Under the pieces are notes generated by a model, which did no database searches, was not told the DNA's origin, and saw only the letters and a list, made by a program, of their open reading frames with translations. A program made the translations under genes and the position numbers. From Plutella xylostella (taxonomy: Eukaryota > Arthropoda > Insecta > Lepidoptera > Plutellidae), in assembly GCF_932276165.1 (NCBI RefSeq), contig NC_063994.1:6510001-6574000 (forward strand): a stretch of 64,000 nucleotides of DNA, written 5' to 3'. Below, one piece after another: positions 31,401 to 46,400 of this stretch (position 1 is its first letter; each line of letters starts with the position of its first letter).

Positions 31401-34400
31401 ACAATTCCAGATTTTCCACACCTCCACTGAACTGCAAGCCTTCAATAAAATTGCACAACTAATCTGCATTGCACTTTAGATATCAATAAACGAACGGACC
31501 ACGTTTCAACTCACGTGTAGTGTTTCCATGACTGATGATTCACTGTTCGCGGCCCATTGTAGTGTGACATCCGACCACGGTAGTCGCATTGTTTGATTCA
31601 AACTTGATGTTCCTGGGTAAATTACATGACAACGTTAAATATGTTATATTTTATCGTGCATTGCTACTTTCTTTTGGTTTAGATATGATACCAATATTTG
31701 CATGCATTTTCCTTAAGTTTTTGTTAAGCTGTAAGCTACGGTTTCTGGCCACACAATGGCTAATGTGTCGGTATTCGAAATATTTCGAATTTATTGAAAA
31801 TTATTTTTTGCAGTCACTTATAGATCGTACCTTTATATCTTTCTCCAGACACACACATATACATGCTTTGTATTTGATTGGATTAATTGTTATTGCTGCA
31901 TGCATAATATAACTAGCACTTATTGGTGCAAACACCAGACCATAAAATGATTCATTAGGTACTATTATGCATGTAGAGTTCTGATCAAGTACTAGTACTT
32001 TATGGGTACAGATAGCAAATATATTTAACCCCTCGGAACCCTATAATACACTCACGAGAAATGAAAAAAGTTCCAGTGACAGTAGCACCAAATTATAGTG
32101 TGACAAACTTATCTGTTCCGGTGAGAGCGAACTAAATTGATCCATATCTCATTACTTACTAATGAATTGTACCTATATTGTAAAAGATTAGATGGGTTTA
32201 TTAACGCCGCCAGAGCGAATTAACAATACGAGCAAACTTAAACACACACACACACACACACAACACACGCACTCACGCCTTGAACTAAATGTACTCCCTT
32301 GCGGGGTAGGCAGAGGTGCATTGCTGCACCCACTTTTCGCCAGAGTGTTATGTTAGTCCCAATGTAATAGGGGGCGGGCCTATTGCCATTAATCGAGCAA
32401 ACTTAAAATCTTATAAAATTAAGAAATATTAGACATTTATATGTCACCGGAACAGATAAGTTTGTGGCACTGTACTCCTAAACGGAAAAGCCTAGCTTAA
32501 TGACGCCGTCTGCATATTTTGAAGTACCTAACTACATTTCACAGCGCACCAGAATATAAACTAAAATATTTCGATCAATTCTAAATTTAAATGTTTTTAA
32601 TATTGGGGTCATCAGGAGTCGATATTTTGTAAGTGGATCTTTTTCATTGCTCGTGATTGTATATGTAGTACCTACTGTTCTTTACTTTCCTCTCTGTTGG
32701 CTGCAGTTCATGATATGCCCCACACCCTATTTACTCTATGCCCACATCTGATCCTTTTGTCTAGGAGGTCAAATAGTCTAGTATCTTATTTGGGTAACTC
32801 GCTGTAAATTTTGAAGTCAGCTTTTTCAGTGTTTAAAAAAACTGCCGGTTGTTTGTTGAAACCAACAATTAAAAAAAACTTGGTTTGTTGACTTTACGAT
32901 GGGTTCGATTATATAATTTATGCAAAATATGTATACTTGTATAATATTATTATACAAGTTCCTTTAACTAAGGCATCTAATAATCAATAAGAAATCTACA
33001 ACTACATGTTTAATCGTTGCAATTAATAATATTCTAGAATCCAATGATATTGTGCCGAAACTAACGACTACAAAATTCAGCAAAGTTGTCTTCTTCAGAG
33101 GCCTATATATGTCCAGCAGTGGACAACTACGGGCTGATGATGATAAAAGTCTTCTGTATTTTCGATGAACACCGTAAAGACATCCAAGGAACATCCCTCA
33201 TTACTCATCATGATCTTCTTATTATTGTGCCTGCGATGATGGAACGAAGAACACAGAGTCACCATGCAAAAATAATGTCCTTGTTTAGTTTTCCTCTTGA
33301 AACCGCAGAAGATAAGCCTGTTTAGTATTTTTGTTGTCGTTTTTATATCACATGTGGTTTAATATTAAAAAAGGATATTTTTATTATATTTACTTATTTA
33401 ACTATCTATATTAACCACAAATACGAGCAGCTATATCGTGTTGGCATTGGCGCCAGCGCCACAGTATGATGTTTAAGTTTTCTTAGACAAATGTGTATAA
33501 TTTTCGGTATTTTAGATTATCGGAGCAGGTACATAATATTATGAATGGTAGGTACGGTCAGGTGCAAAGAAACCTGACCCCCCTTTCATACTAACAATGC
33601 TTCTGAGGGGGGTCAGGTTTATCTGCCCCTTACTGTACTAGGTACATATGCATTACTGTCCAAACTGTCGCCTTACTGTCGCTCATATAGAAACCCTAAC
33701 AACTCCCAATTATTCGGCCAGCCCTCGCCTTGACGCGTTCTGCCCGAAAGGCTTCTCCAATCAGGAAAATTGCCTCAAACAAGTAGCCTCCAAGCCTTTT
33801 CATGACTTTTTTGTATGTCGATTTTGTCACCAACATAATTATTATACAGAGTGTTGCAAAAATGTTATAGTGAGCTGAAAGCGACATAGCTCGTTATTCT
33901 GAACAACATTTCTTCTACGCCGCGCCGATGACCTTTAAACATCACAACCTTAACTCATCATCATCAGATTTATCATATGACGATATTATTGATAAATTTT
34001 ATCATGTAGTAGGTACCGAGGGATAATATTGTATTGTATTATCTGCGGATTACAACCAGATCACGCGGACCATGTGATGTTTAAACTTAAGGCTGTCACT
34101 AAAGCTGGAAGAAAATCAGAATCTGTCAAATCTAGTGAGGGGGGGTTGAGGTATGCGGGGCGTTCTACGGACAATGACATGAAATTTTAACATAGTACTC
34201 GAAAACATAAAAGTGAAGACATGCCACTTTGTTAAAAATATACTAAGTAAGTAATATTGTTTTGTGATACGAAAATATTTATTTTTATTTGAAAGTATTT
34301 TTAATATTTAATAATTAATTATATATAAAGTCGTACCCGTGCCGATATTTATACAGGTTGTTGCAAAAAGGGTTTAATACTATGCCGAAACCTACGTGTG

Positions 34401-37400
34401 CAGCATGTTATTGATGTTATTTCTAAGCCAGGAAATGAAATCAGAATGTAAAAAAATCGCGAAAATATTATCAGAGTTTAATAGTTCAGGGTGTTGTATT
34501 AAACTCTGCCCCCGTGTAATAAAAAAAGTATAGTTAGCCGAAAGGGCGTTACTCAGGCGTCACTCTGAAAAACTTTTATCCTACGTAATTTTTTATATTC
34601 ATGAAAAAAACGCTTCTTCATATAATTTTTTTTTGGTCACGTGACCTTTTAGTTAGACGACCTGTTTTTTTTTGGTGTTTCAAAAGCAGAACAGTAGTTT
34701 GCAGAACTCTGCATATACAGGGTGTCACAAAAGGTTACGTAGCTGGCAAAGGGATATGGGGAGGTCACCAGAAAAATAATAACATGTAAGTACCCCCGCA
34801 AGGGAGTACATTAGTACAAGGCGAGAGTGTGTATTTTTTTTTTAAGTACTTATGTGTCTTTGGGATATGATAGAAATAATATTTTTGTTTCTTAAAAACC
34901 AAAAAATTTACACCTTGCTGCGCTCTTTTGCTCACTGTAAGTACACCTTCAAATATTGCTGTATTAAAAAAAACGGTTTTGTTATAACGATTATAAAAAA
35001 AAAGTTATTTTCATGTCAAGGAGTCATTTACCTAATTACGATTTCACTCAACAGCAGGTGAACTGAAAAAATAAGTTCTAGTTCTATCATCACTTTAGAT
35101 CGCAAACATTGTAACTCCACTTTTCTCGGCGAAAAGTACTCTTTGGTGTCAATAGAAACGTTTTTTGAATTCACATGTTTTCCTCTTTATTCGAAAAAAA
35201 AACTGTATTCCGCATTTTACCATTTGTTTTCCTCTAAACCCCAAACCGTGATTTTTAAACAAGAAAACTTAGTAATTATACCCTTTATTCTCATATACAA
35301 CGTGCGATGTAGGCGAACGTGAACGAAAACTATGCAATAAGCCTTTGTTTTTATTACTACTTTAGTAAATTACAATAACATACTCAACAATGTTAATTTT
35401 TTTTTGCAATGTTATGTTGTTAAATTAAGATCTAATATTTTATTAACATGAAGTTACTTTCAACTTTTTTTTGCATCTATGCGTCGAATCACAGCATGAC
35501 GGCTGCTGCAGCTTCCTGCTGTCCTGTCCTCCAACCAATCCCACCAGTACTGCAGGTTGCGTCGAATACGAGCCATTCTCTTCGACTTGACAAGACAGGT
35601 GCTCCCGGAAGGATCATAGATCGCACGGAACCCGTACCGTATAGAGGCAACGGACTCCTTTGCAACAGCCCCCCAGATTCGGAAGTAGCCCATGCACTGC
35701 ATGGCGAGCACAGCTGCAGCAATTTTTTCGTTTCAAACAGCAGCGCAACAACTCGCCCGTGGTTCTTATCCTGCTCCGACAGTGAACGAACGCAAAGTAT
35801 TGTACCCACTATTCGAATCCGCATTTCGGATGCCAAACTGACTGTCCGAAAGGTCGAAACCGTACCACCACAGAGGTATGACTCGTTCGAAGAGCTTATC
35901 AGGCTCTTACAGCAATCAGATGTGTCGGTACACTGAAAGATAATCTACAGGCCTGCTTTATTTATTTAGGAGCACTAATGGCCTCCTTTCAGTCATTGAG
36001 TCACTGGCACTCAGGCTGCGGTTGAACAGGAAGATAGACTGTCTAAACAAATCATTTTTAGGCTAGTTAAAAAAAACTTTAGGTGGGTAGTATGCCAACT
36101 AGAACTACAAATAAAACAGTATTTTTGTCTCCTCTAAAATTTGGTCACGAGGAGTTACGATGATTACGATCTAAGGTGACGCTGACGATATTTTATACAA
36201 AGTATTGAAAAAAGGGTATAAAGCTTAGCCAAAAGTGGATTTAGGTGCCATTCTGATCCACTTTTCTTCTACAATTTTGAAAATTCACGTAACAAAACCT
36301 TTTACATAGAAACTTATTCGATCACGTGACTTTTTACTATAGAGACCGAATTTATTTTTCGAGAATTTCCAAAACTTGGAGAACAAAAGTTGTTCAGAAT
36401 AACCCCTGAGTCAAACCCTTTCGGCACAGTATACCCTTTTTGCAACATCCTGTATAGGTAATATCAGGTTTATAAAAGACCTGGGCCTGTAGAGTGAGAC
36501 TCGGCATGGGGAGTCATAATAATTTATAGATCTTTTAGGTTGCAGTGGCGAATGGGCACTGGTAGCCCTGCCCTTTTCTATAACTATAACTATAACTATA
36601 GGTAATTTTATGGCAATTTAAAAATGGTATAACATTTATCTATTTGAAAAAATCATTAAAAATATACATTACCTATCACCCTAATTTAAAAAAAAAATTC
36701 AGCCCTTACTTTAAACTTATAACACCCCTCTATTTCCTTCAGGGGTTAAAAAACCTGTGTATTTAATATTTTCTTATGAGTTTTTTTTTTAAAACTAGGC
36801 TCTTACATAGTTGTACATAATATTATGCGGTATTTTATTCCACTTGTAACGCATAAAATTCATAGCTACAGTAAACATTTCATTTTTTTCATGGCGAGAT
36901 ACAGTCGCACTTAACCGCTTTTTTGCAAAGCTTGTTAAATAGATTTAAAAAATTATGTAAATTTTAGATCTTCAATTTTTAAAAATACTTACTTATTTTT
37001 AACAACCTGTAGTGTACAGACTACCACATCTTAAAATATATATTTTTTTAATTAACTACGGTTTTTGGTTTCAAATAAAACAAATTATGAACTTACTTTT
37101 CAACACCCTGTATATTGTGTAGCTTACCTACCATACACAACCGTTAAAATAAAATAAATTACCCCTCAGAATATAAACAGGCTCGCGCTTTGGCATACTG
37201 CATTGACCATATAGTTCTTATTCGGAGAATCTAATAAGTGTCATTATGTGCAATGTTTACCTTTATCTATGCATCTGTAACTCTATAGTAAAAAATGTAA
37301 ACAAATCGAAAAGGCGAAATGTTTTCTAAGAATTTTCGGCTTTTCTGCATCTAAAATGATTAGAAAATTAACTTTCCATAGCAAATGCATATGTATTATA

Positions 37401-40400
37401 ATACTTGTAGTCATAATTTGTTGATTTAATCAGTTTTTGTGAAATATTTGATAAAAAATAAAATGGCGTGGGTATCGCTCCTAACAGGCCGCCACCAGGG
37501 CGACGACTGAAGAAATCTGAAATCTGTCACGGTGTCATCATTTTTAAACCGGAATTTATTAGTTTTTTGCAAAAAAAGTTGACTTCTGGTCCATTAAATC
37601 CAACTCTTTAAGGTAACTTTGTTAAGAATTTAATTACCTACACATACATATAAGATTCCATGTAAATGGGCCCTCTGATTTCGAGGGTTTTTTCATAATA
37701 AGTCAAAAAATGGCAAAAGAAATGGTGTGTTTGCAATTTTTTTTAACATACTTATTATAATCCTGCACCAATTTATAAGCAACTAACATGTTCAGTATAC
37801 CCTCTGCTACAAAATATATTTTTATCAATGTGATAGAAGCCACCGTTTTTCCAATCTAATCAAGTATATCAAGCCGACTTTAGCATTTTAGCTTTAGGGA
37901 TCCCCTTAAACGATATCGTTTATCGAACCGAGATAAAATTCTAAGACAATTCTAAAAATATAAGAGATTTAGGTTGACAAGACTCTTTGAATTTCTCCCA
38001 AAAAAAAAAAACACCTTACTGTTCGCTTGCTAAATAGTTGACTATTGTGTATCAATCATCGTCATCATCATCAGACAACAAACCTTCACTGCTGCTTTTT
38101 CGCCTAGCAGATTTTAAGGGTTACATGTAAATCATTGACATTGACTATAAACACCGGCGTCTTCGACAACGCTTGCTTAACACACCAAGAACAAAAATAA
38201 CTGTTTTGTGCCCTGTAAATAACCTTATGATAACTTTCAGAAGCTTAACTGAGAATCGCTTTAGCCCAACCCACAGCTTCATGAAACTATTTCGGAACCC
38301 GAATCGATCGGTATGCAAAATAAATATGATCAAACTGCTCCGGATTACATACTGAATATTTTCGCGAATGTAGTGTGACTGTGAACTAAAGGAACTAACC
38401 TTTGGACCCAAATAACGATTAGCGTCTGTTTGATGGATGTGGCGCCTGCTACTGAGCGCTGCCATGCCGCTAGCTTTAAAAATAGGAGAGTGATTTGTCG
38501 ACAAAATTATTTTGCTACGACCTCTTTACTTTTAGTAAGTAGTCTTCTTAGCGTGTCGGTGAAAAACACTAAACTAGAGCCAGTCAGATTTAGCTCAGTT
38601 GCGCGATTCGATAAATCATTGTAGGGCTTGACTTTCTGTTAAAGAAAATTCGGAAAGATTGGATAGCAGCTACCGCCAAATGTCCAGCATTAACAAGGCA
38701 TAGTTAATATGTCCAGCATTAACAGTGAACTGCAATTGCTGGATGATAACGAACAGAAGCCCATCAATAGGTATAAATCTGTGCAATAATCCAGAATAAT
38801 AAGTAAAATGACTCTTGTAGGCGTAAATTATGATTATTATGCAACAAGTTAACTCACAAGTAGATGCTTGGCTTATAATCGACTCATCTACGCGAGTCGC
38901 ATCCACCTGTCCTTATGCAGGCCGCGTGTCGACATTGAGAACGCTTCATTTACAATGCAAACACAAACAAGAACCGACCCACACCGGTTCCGAACTTAGC
39001 ATCATTTGAAGAATTTCGATGTATTGGAGGTTTTGATTGATTTGTATGATGCGTCGTAACTGAATATTCTTGGTTTTTGTCCTTTTCTGTGCTTTCTTGA
39101 ATTTAGTTTCACAACCTGCGAATCATACTTAATATTACTGTACAGGAATGATAAAAAATTGTATGAGGATGGTGTAGGTAATAAACTCAAAACTACTAAA
39201 GTGATTTTAAAACTCTTTCAGCTTTACAATGCTTACTAACCCTGAATGTAGTAAGTATTATTAGCCACTTTTTATCTTTTTACTCTTTAAAAATGTTGCA
39301 AAAGTCATCTTCATCTCATCTTCAAATAAAAAAATACACAAATTCGGCTGCAAAACGAATTTCGTTCACATGATATTGTAAAGCACAATTTGATCAACAC
39401 ACAAATGATTGCCAATAAGGATACCAAATAAACCATGCAGAAAGATTTCCCCTTCATCCGTCGCTAGTCGCTAGTCGCTACCACAACTCGTGTTTATATT
39501 CGATTCTTTCTGGCATCGTGCCTATAATGTATGTGAGCCCTCATGTCGTATATTAATTACGGTAAACTACGTTTTTCCTGCATCAGCTGAACTATTATGT
39601 AATCGTGTAACGTTATAGGATATGAAACGGTGTTATTATAATCATTATGGTTAGAACTGGGTCAGGGAGTCTTCTCTAAATTATCTTCTGTTCTTCTGAT
39701 TAGCTCTCCATCATTTGAATCGTTACTGTGACTAACTATCTATTCCTAGGATTATTAGTGCTCTCGTTTTTTGAGTCATACGTTTAAGTTTTTTCATACC
39801 AAATAAACGTAATTTTCATGCCTGCGCGGCGTCACAGTTTTTAGCTAATTTTTGATTGGTCCCGAAAATTTTAAACTTACCGTATGGCTTCTAATCTCTA
39901 TATCATTTTACTATTAACTCTCGCTTTTTGTAACTCTACTTTTAAATTCTGTACAACCAATAAGTAATTTATTATTAATTATCAAAACTGTAGACGAATT
40001 AAAAACGAAAGGTCACAGCAATGACCGTTCCTTTCCAATTCAATATAAATAAAGTTAGTGCATAAGATTAATATCTTAGGAAGGAACTAGCTGTGTAGAA
40101 TTTGCTATAGCTATTTATTTCACAACCTCTAACTGTCTTGCTAACCTTGCCTAGTTGCTAGGCTGATGTATTGTATGTAGCAAGCTGATAAATAATTTCT
40201 TCCGGCTTGGCCGCTATGCTGCTGATTTTAATTTTAATAATCGGTCAGTGGTTATTACTGGCCATTAGACATTCGATTATATTCGCTTTGAATTAGGGGG
40301 CGACTTAGGATAATAGTTGTGGTATGTGGATCGAGAAGTTTGTATACTTACTTAACTATATTCAAACGAAAAGTCTATTTAATTTCATAGACTCATGTTT

Positions 40401-43400
40401 ACACCAGTGTAGTCCAAAGTCCAAAGTATATTTAGGAAGTTTTCATTGTTTTTTTTGCTATTATGTTTACTACTAATGAGAATGATTAGAAATAAATACA
40501 AGTCACTAAAGCTAAAAACACGTGTTAGTTACGATATTATTGTGGCTTCATAACAAAATCTAATTTTATCATCAGATTAATACGATTAAAGATTAAGAAA
40601 GGCCTTGACAGTGAATGTCTATTTCTACACAGGTATAAAAAATATTCCACACGGTTTGTTTTTACGATAACATTCATTCGATTCAACCTGCATATTGAAT
40701 ATTTAAAATCAAACTAGTTTTGTTCAACAAATGTAGAGCACACGTGTGTTATTCCACTTAAACTATGTTAATACTTTATCTATTTTAAAAACTGATTATA
40801 CCGACGCATAACTTGTTTTCCTCAGACACTAAGGCGTCATCTGATAGAGATAACAAATGAACCATGCCTTTTTTTAATGTTATGCATGAAGAAATCGAAA
40901 ACTCCAGAGTTTACTCTTCTGCTTCTTGGCGTGTCGATGACAAACACTACCAGAAGGGCTAGTACGGGTCGCATTTAAGACGTGACAAAAGTTCTTTGTC
41001 GTCGTGCTCGCTCTTGAGGCTGCGCGATGTGAGTGACAGATTTTGTCGGTTGTTGTCGGACGTATAATAGTTGTCATTTTCTAACAGTCAACAAGATGTA
41101 CAGGGAGCAGAATGTATGTGTATTGTATAGCTACTTTCGTGCTCCGTGTTAACTGTTGATCGTTTAGATCGAATTATCGTTATTATTGACCTTCAGTGTT
41201 GTTTGCGAATGGCTCATTCAATTAATGAGTAGTTATCGGGTTTTTTGTTTATTGTATGGCAGCTCGAGTACAGAGTTCGGTAATTTAGATAGTGAGAGCA
41301 TTTGCGTATGTAAATAAATAATAGTTACCACACACACGTTGCTTCGTAGCGCATAAATACATACTTACTACATTAATTATATATTATGTAGTACCTACTG
41401 TCAAATGCCAGCATAGACTCGATTCATGTGGCATTTTCGGTGCTTGCTCTAGCCCCTTTGAGTCCTATGACTGTACATACAGAAAGAACGCTTGTTACCA
41501 GCAGTAGCAGTGCCGATTCCAAATAAATCATTATCTACGGGTCGAGTGTCAATACTGATATTTATGATAACTTAAATGACCGGTAGTATCCGATGCAAAA
41601 TCTGTAATTTTTTATACATATTTGGTGACATTATCATTATAACACTATTATTTTTATTTTATTTACCTAGGCACTATATTATTTTTCTTCAATTTAAGCG
41701 TACATACAATTATAAATCCCTCCCTATTTTTGTTTCAGGTAATTTACTTTGTGATATGAACTTTTAGTTTCACTCTTAGTCGGTAAGTTTAAACCAAGCA
41801 ATAAGCTTTTCTAACAAATCTTCACCAATTATTAGTTTACACTAAACTTGATTATACTTCAGTGAAGTACCTATGCATCTACTCAATCTGTCGTAGGTAA
41901 GTACTGACATTATCTTTTGCATAAATATTGATATTTCATACGGTACACGTGTAACTGAATGACTCGTAGACGTAACTTGCATTATTTTACATAGCTTTAG
42001 TACAATAAGTACCATATTTCAGTAATTTTACTCGTGATTAATGGCATCTAAAGTGATCTTTATGTATAATGTATCAATATAAAGACCCATATACAGTAGG
42101 GTTACCGCCACCGAACATTTTAAGCTAAGGTCGGTGGTGGTACGGTAGCAGGTAGAAGGTTGACGTTGTAATGTAGACGAATGTCAAGTGTTTGTGACAA
42201 TAAACGATGTGTATCCTATCCATTTGCATTGTACTTACTTATTCCAAAACGGCGATATGGTTCGCAACCTATCACGTGATCTGCGAAAAGTGGATGGCTC
42301 GCTTGTGAGCCACCTCTGACTACACCTTCGGGGATTACAGCCGTGAGTGCATATGTGTACTAATAAACACATACGTATAACAATTCAATTTTAAAATGCG
42401 TCTAGACTTATTATAAATAGGTAATATTATTGATGTGAACACTTGACGCAGTCTCAAGTTCTCGAGTGGATCTAACGATTCCTATCGTGAATATTCAAGA
42501 TTCTCGAGTAGGCGGACAGTTTTACAGTATTTAAAATTTTCTTTCCACATAAGTACTAAGTATAAGAAAAAAACAATAAATGTTATTTCTTTGAAAACAA
42601 TGCAATTTAGGAATATTTCACAGTGCGATTTCAGACTGATCATTGCCATCGTAATATAAAATGCACATCTTCTGAATTATTTGGTTACCTAAATGCAAAT
42701 CAGTGTAAAAAGGGAAGTTCATTTTATTTTCAAAGTCTATGTCCAGGAAAGCCAAATGCAAAGCCAGGGTCAAGGCTTTTTGTAGATTACTTTAGGTCGC
42801 AACCTACGACGGTTATCTTTATATTACATAATATTATTTTGTATTTTATTTAACGTGGAAAGGGAATATCCGGTAGTGGACCATTAAGGTATGGTGATGA
42901 TGATAAAGTTTATTCATTTCATTAGATGTTTATAATATTTTGATGGTGGAATGTGCATAAAATTCATAAAACAAAAGGTACTTTGTCAACTATATTTTAA
43001 TTTCTTTCAGTAAGAGATTTACCTGCCTAACTTAGCTTTTTACACGATATACCAGTATACTTTGCCAACTATTCATACCAAATTCCTGCTTGATCTATTT
43101 GAAATACTACTATGAGATACGAATCTTTGAGTTCATTAAACTTTTGAAATGTTGAGTTTCACATAAATGCTCGTCAGTTTTCCTCTTTGATCTCGTCACG
43201 GATGCAGGTTGGCATGTCACCAGAGACGTGGCATGACTAACGTGACCATTTATTTTTTTTGTCAAAGCGGGACACCTGCCGAATTTCATATCCCTCAAAG
43301 ATACATATTATCTTTCTTTCTTATCTTCTTATCCTTTCGCTCAGTTTTCTCAGTGCATCAATTGAAAGTTCAATCCCTACGATGAAAGAGTGAAATGTGA

Positions 43401-46400
43401 AAAGAGATGCTTGAATGGTGAATGACCATTTTTTATATTTATCTAATAATCTTGTAAAGTGGTATATTTAGGATACCTAAGTACTTACTATGTTATTTAT
43501 TATAAATATACCCTACATAAATCCGAATATCTTTTTTATGAATATGAAAATAACGTTTTTTTTAGTTATGAATTTCATAGTTCTAGTAAATTTTAAGTTT
43601 CCGAATAACGAAAATTACGAGAAGTTGATAAACGAAAGGAGAATGGCAATTTATCTATGGCGCCATGACCCAGAGCGGCCATTGATGAAACAAACACTGA
43701 TGTGTAGTCCGTGACTACAGTATATACTGGTATTAATTTTATTATTATGAGACATGGGAGAACGAAGATATAAGTGTTGAAAGATCAAGTCTTTCTACTG
43801 TACTAGATGTTACCCTCGAGCTAAAAATTGTTTTCAAAAGTGTTCCCGTGGTAATTCCTGTATAAAAAGTATTATATGTTACTTTGGGATAACGGGAACT
43901 TGAATAGAATGAAATAATTTTTGAAATAATTGGTCTCTTTATAAAAATAGATCTCTGAGTGTGAAATGTGCAGAAATAATTATGATATTATTTGCATAAA
44001 TAAAATCATGTTATACATTTTGTGATGCACTATGTATTGGGAATCCCATGATTTAGATTATAAAACTTATTTATGCGTGTACTATTTGTTCATCAAAACC
44101 TTATTTAACGAAAAAAAAATCATTAATTTACTTTTGAACCCTAATATCTCAAGAACCCCATGGTTTAGATTTTTTAAAATATTTTTTCCTGATAGTAGAC
44201 ATTTTTATCAATAACTTAAAATAGGTTTGGTTAGTGGCTGCTAACTTACGCAAAGCGGGTCAGGTTTCGCCATTCTTCTTTCAAACAACAGATTTATTAA
44301 AATGACCAAAGTAAATTTTTGGAATGTTATAATTTCGATGTTTTAAATCTACGATTTTTTTAAAATATTTCAAATTATTTAAATAACGAATTACGAAGTT
44401 TTAATATTCCGAAAACACAGATCCCGAATGTATTTTAGTTAACAATTTAACTTATTTTGCTTCGCTGTGCTCCGCTTGGTTTTTCGACATCTATGAGCAC
44501 CTAAACGCTCCTCCTCACTTTGCTCGTCGTCGCACCTTTCTTTAGGTTTAGGTCCTAAGGTTTTTAACGTAAAACACCGTAAAAATCCGTGCAATTGTTT
44601 TGCTTTGTTGTGTAACTTAACAAAAAATACCTACTACAAATAGTATTCTATTTAACAATATTTTTACTCTATATTTGAAACGCTCCGCTTTGTTTTTTGA
44701 TATCTATGTGCACCTCACACGCTCCTCCTCGCTTTGATCGTCGTCGCACTTATCTATAGGTTTTGGTTCTAAAGTTTTTGAAACGTTAATTTTATTTTTG
44801 TCAAAATCACGAATTATCATATTTTCGGTCCGGATTTGATATTTTCGTGATTATAATAAATCTGTATATTTAATTTTTCGTATACTAAAGTAATCGTATC
44901 TTTTTACGTTCGTGTATTTAACAATCGTAATAACAAACCTTCGTGATTATTATACGTATTCGATTTTTATAAATCGATATTTAAAAAATCGTTATTACAA
45001 TAATTTGTAAATTAGGTACATTCGGTATATTCATATTTCAAATTCGGATTTTTTTTTCGGAATTTTTGGGTGTTCTCATACCAGACGCTACAAAATTCTT
45101 AAATATCATACTTTGATTTTTAAATAATTTGAGTAGTTTAATTTAAAGTTCTTATCAATAGTGCATCTTATTTTATTTCCACATTCATAAAAGTTAATAC
45201 AGATTACTTTTTTGGAAAACATGTACTCCTACGCATTTCTTCTTTGTTAGGAATCGGTAGGTGAGCGAGATAAATTTATAATATACACGATAGAACAAGA
45301 GAGAGTCAATGATCGTCACTGAACGAAGTTACTCGCGGAGTCTCGGTGGAACTCGGACTCATATTACTCCCTATAGTCTATGTGAGTAAGTGATAAGAAG
45401 ATAAATAGTTGTCTCAAGTGATTTAAAGAAAGAAAGGAAATATGGGATGAAGTTACAAAATGTAGGTAATTTAAATTATTGCTTGGTCTGTGAATCTGAA
45501 AGCGGGACATTTTTGCCCTCGCGGGGGACAACGGGACGGACAGCTTGAAAGCGGGACTGTCCCGCCCAAAGCGGGACGTATGGTCACGTTAGGCATGACT
45601 CATGTCATGTCATATGGGTCTCATCTCACGACAGATTCTGTTAGATTTAATGCAAATGGCGCGGAAAGCCGAAATATTATTTGCTAATTACTCTACGTTG
45701 TTGACGTCATTAAAAACTGGGACAAAAGTTCGGTGAATGTTTTTTAGTTACTTATTGTTAAAAAAAAGTAGAGATGTTCATGTTACCGAGTGCTTTAGGC
45801 AGTTCGGCACTGCCAAAAACATTACTGACACACTTATACAATGTTATTTCCGGGGTTCCTTGACCTTTGCGGTAATCTACCAGTTCTACGACCTACGATA
45901 TAATCCCTAATAATATTTACTTGCACTCTAGGTAAAGTAAAAAATTACATCGTTGAAAACACCGCAACACAGACATCAGACACAGCAAGTCCATTGAAGT
46001 AAAATATAATTTTATCAAAATGGACCCTATTTATTTCTAAAATAACTTGGAATGTCTCTACATCATACGGTTCCTAGTTCCTACCTTATTTAAATATAGA
46101 CACTATCAGGCAATTTTCACTCTATCTGACACAATTTCAAAGTTTACCACAAACATAAGAACATGCTATTTACGATACAGTTATTGTAGTAATATTATTG
46201 TTTAATTTCCGACCGGGTCGAGTTTCAATAACAGCGGATGTTGCTACTTATACTACTAACTAGTAACTAAAATTAATACATTGTGTTGTTTTTCCAACAA
46301 AAATAACTTCATCACCATTAAATTCATTGAAATTATTATTAATTTGTATAAGCATAAAAATTTTGCACAGCACTGCTTCATAGATCCCGCTGCGATTATA

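Larger units (their letters stand above)
34091..37905 (+). mobile_element. TTAA-flanked element, copy C (3815 bp)
   Basis: Bounded by TTAA at 34087-34090 and 37906-37909. It has the same orientation as copy A and nearly the same sequence. The 3' end GCTTTAGGGATCCCC keeps the best terminal inverted repeat of the three. It lacks the SINE of copy A and has a deletion of about 360 bases inside the reverse-transcriptase remnant (joined near 35731). It lies in intron 1 of the aminotransferase gene. Confidence 0.78.

Noticed and set aside
35448..35936. 162-codon open frame on the + strand of copy C
   Set aside because: It is antisense to the decayed reverse-transcriptase fragment and was created by the internal deletion. 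The homologous frames in A and B are broken.
40880..41077. Frame rich in T, R and H in a GC-richer patch
   Set aside because: No recognisable protein; composition suggests a decayed dispersed repeat.
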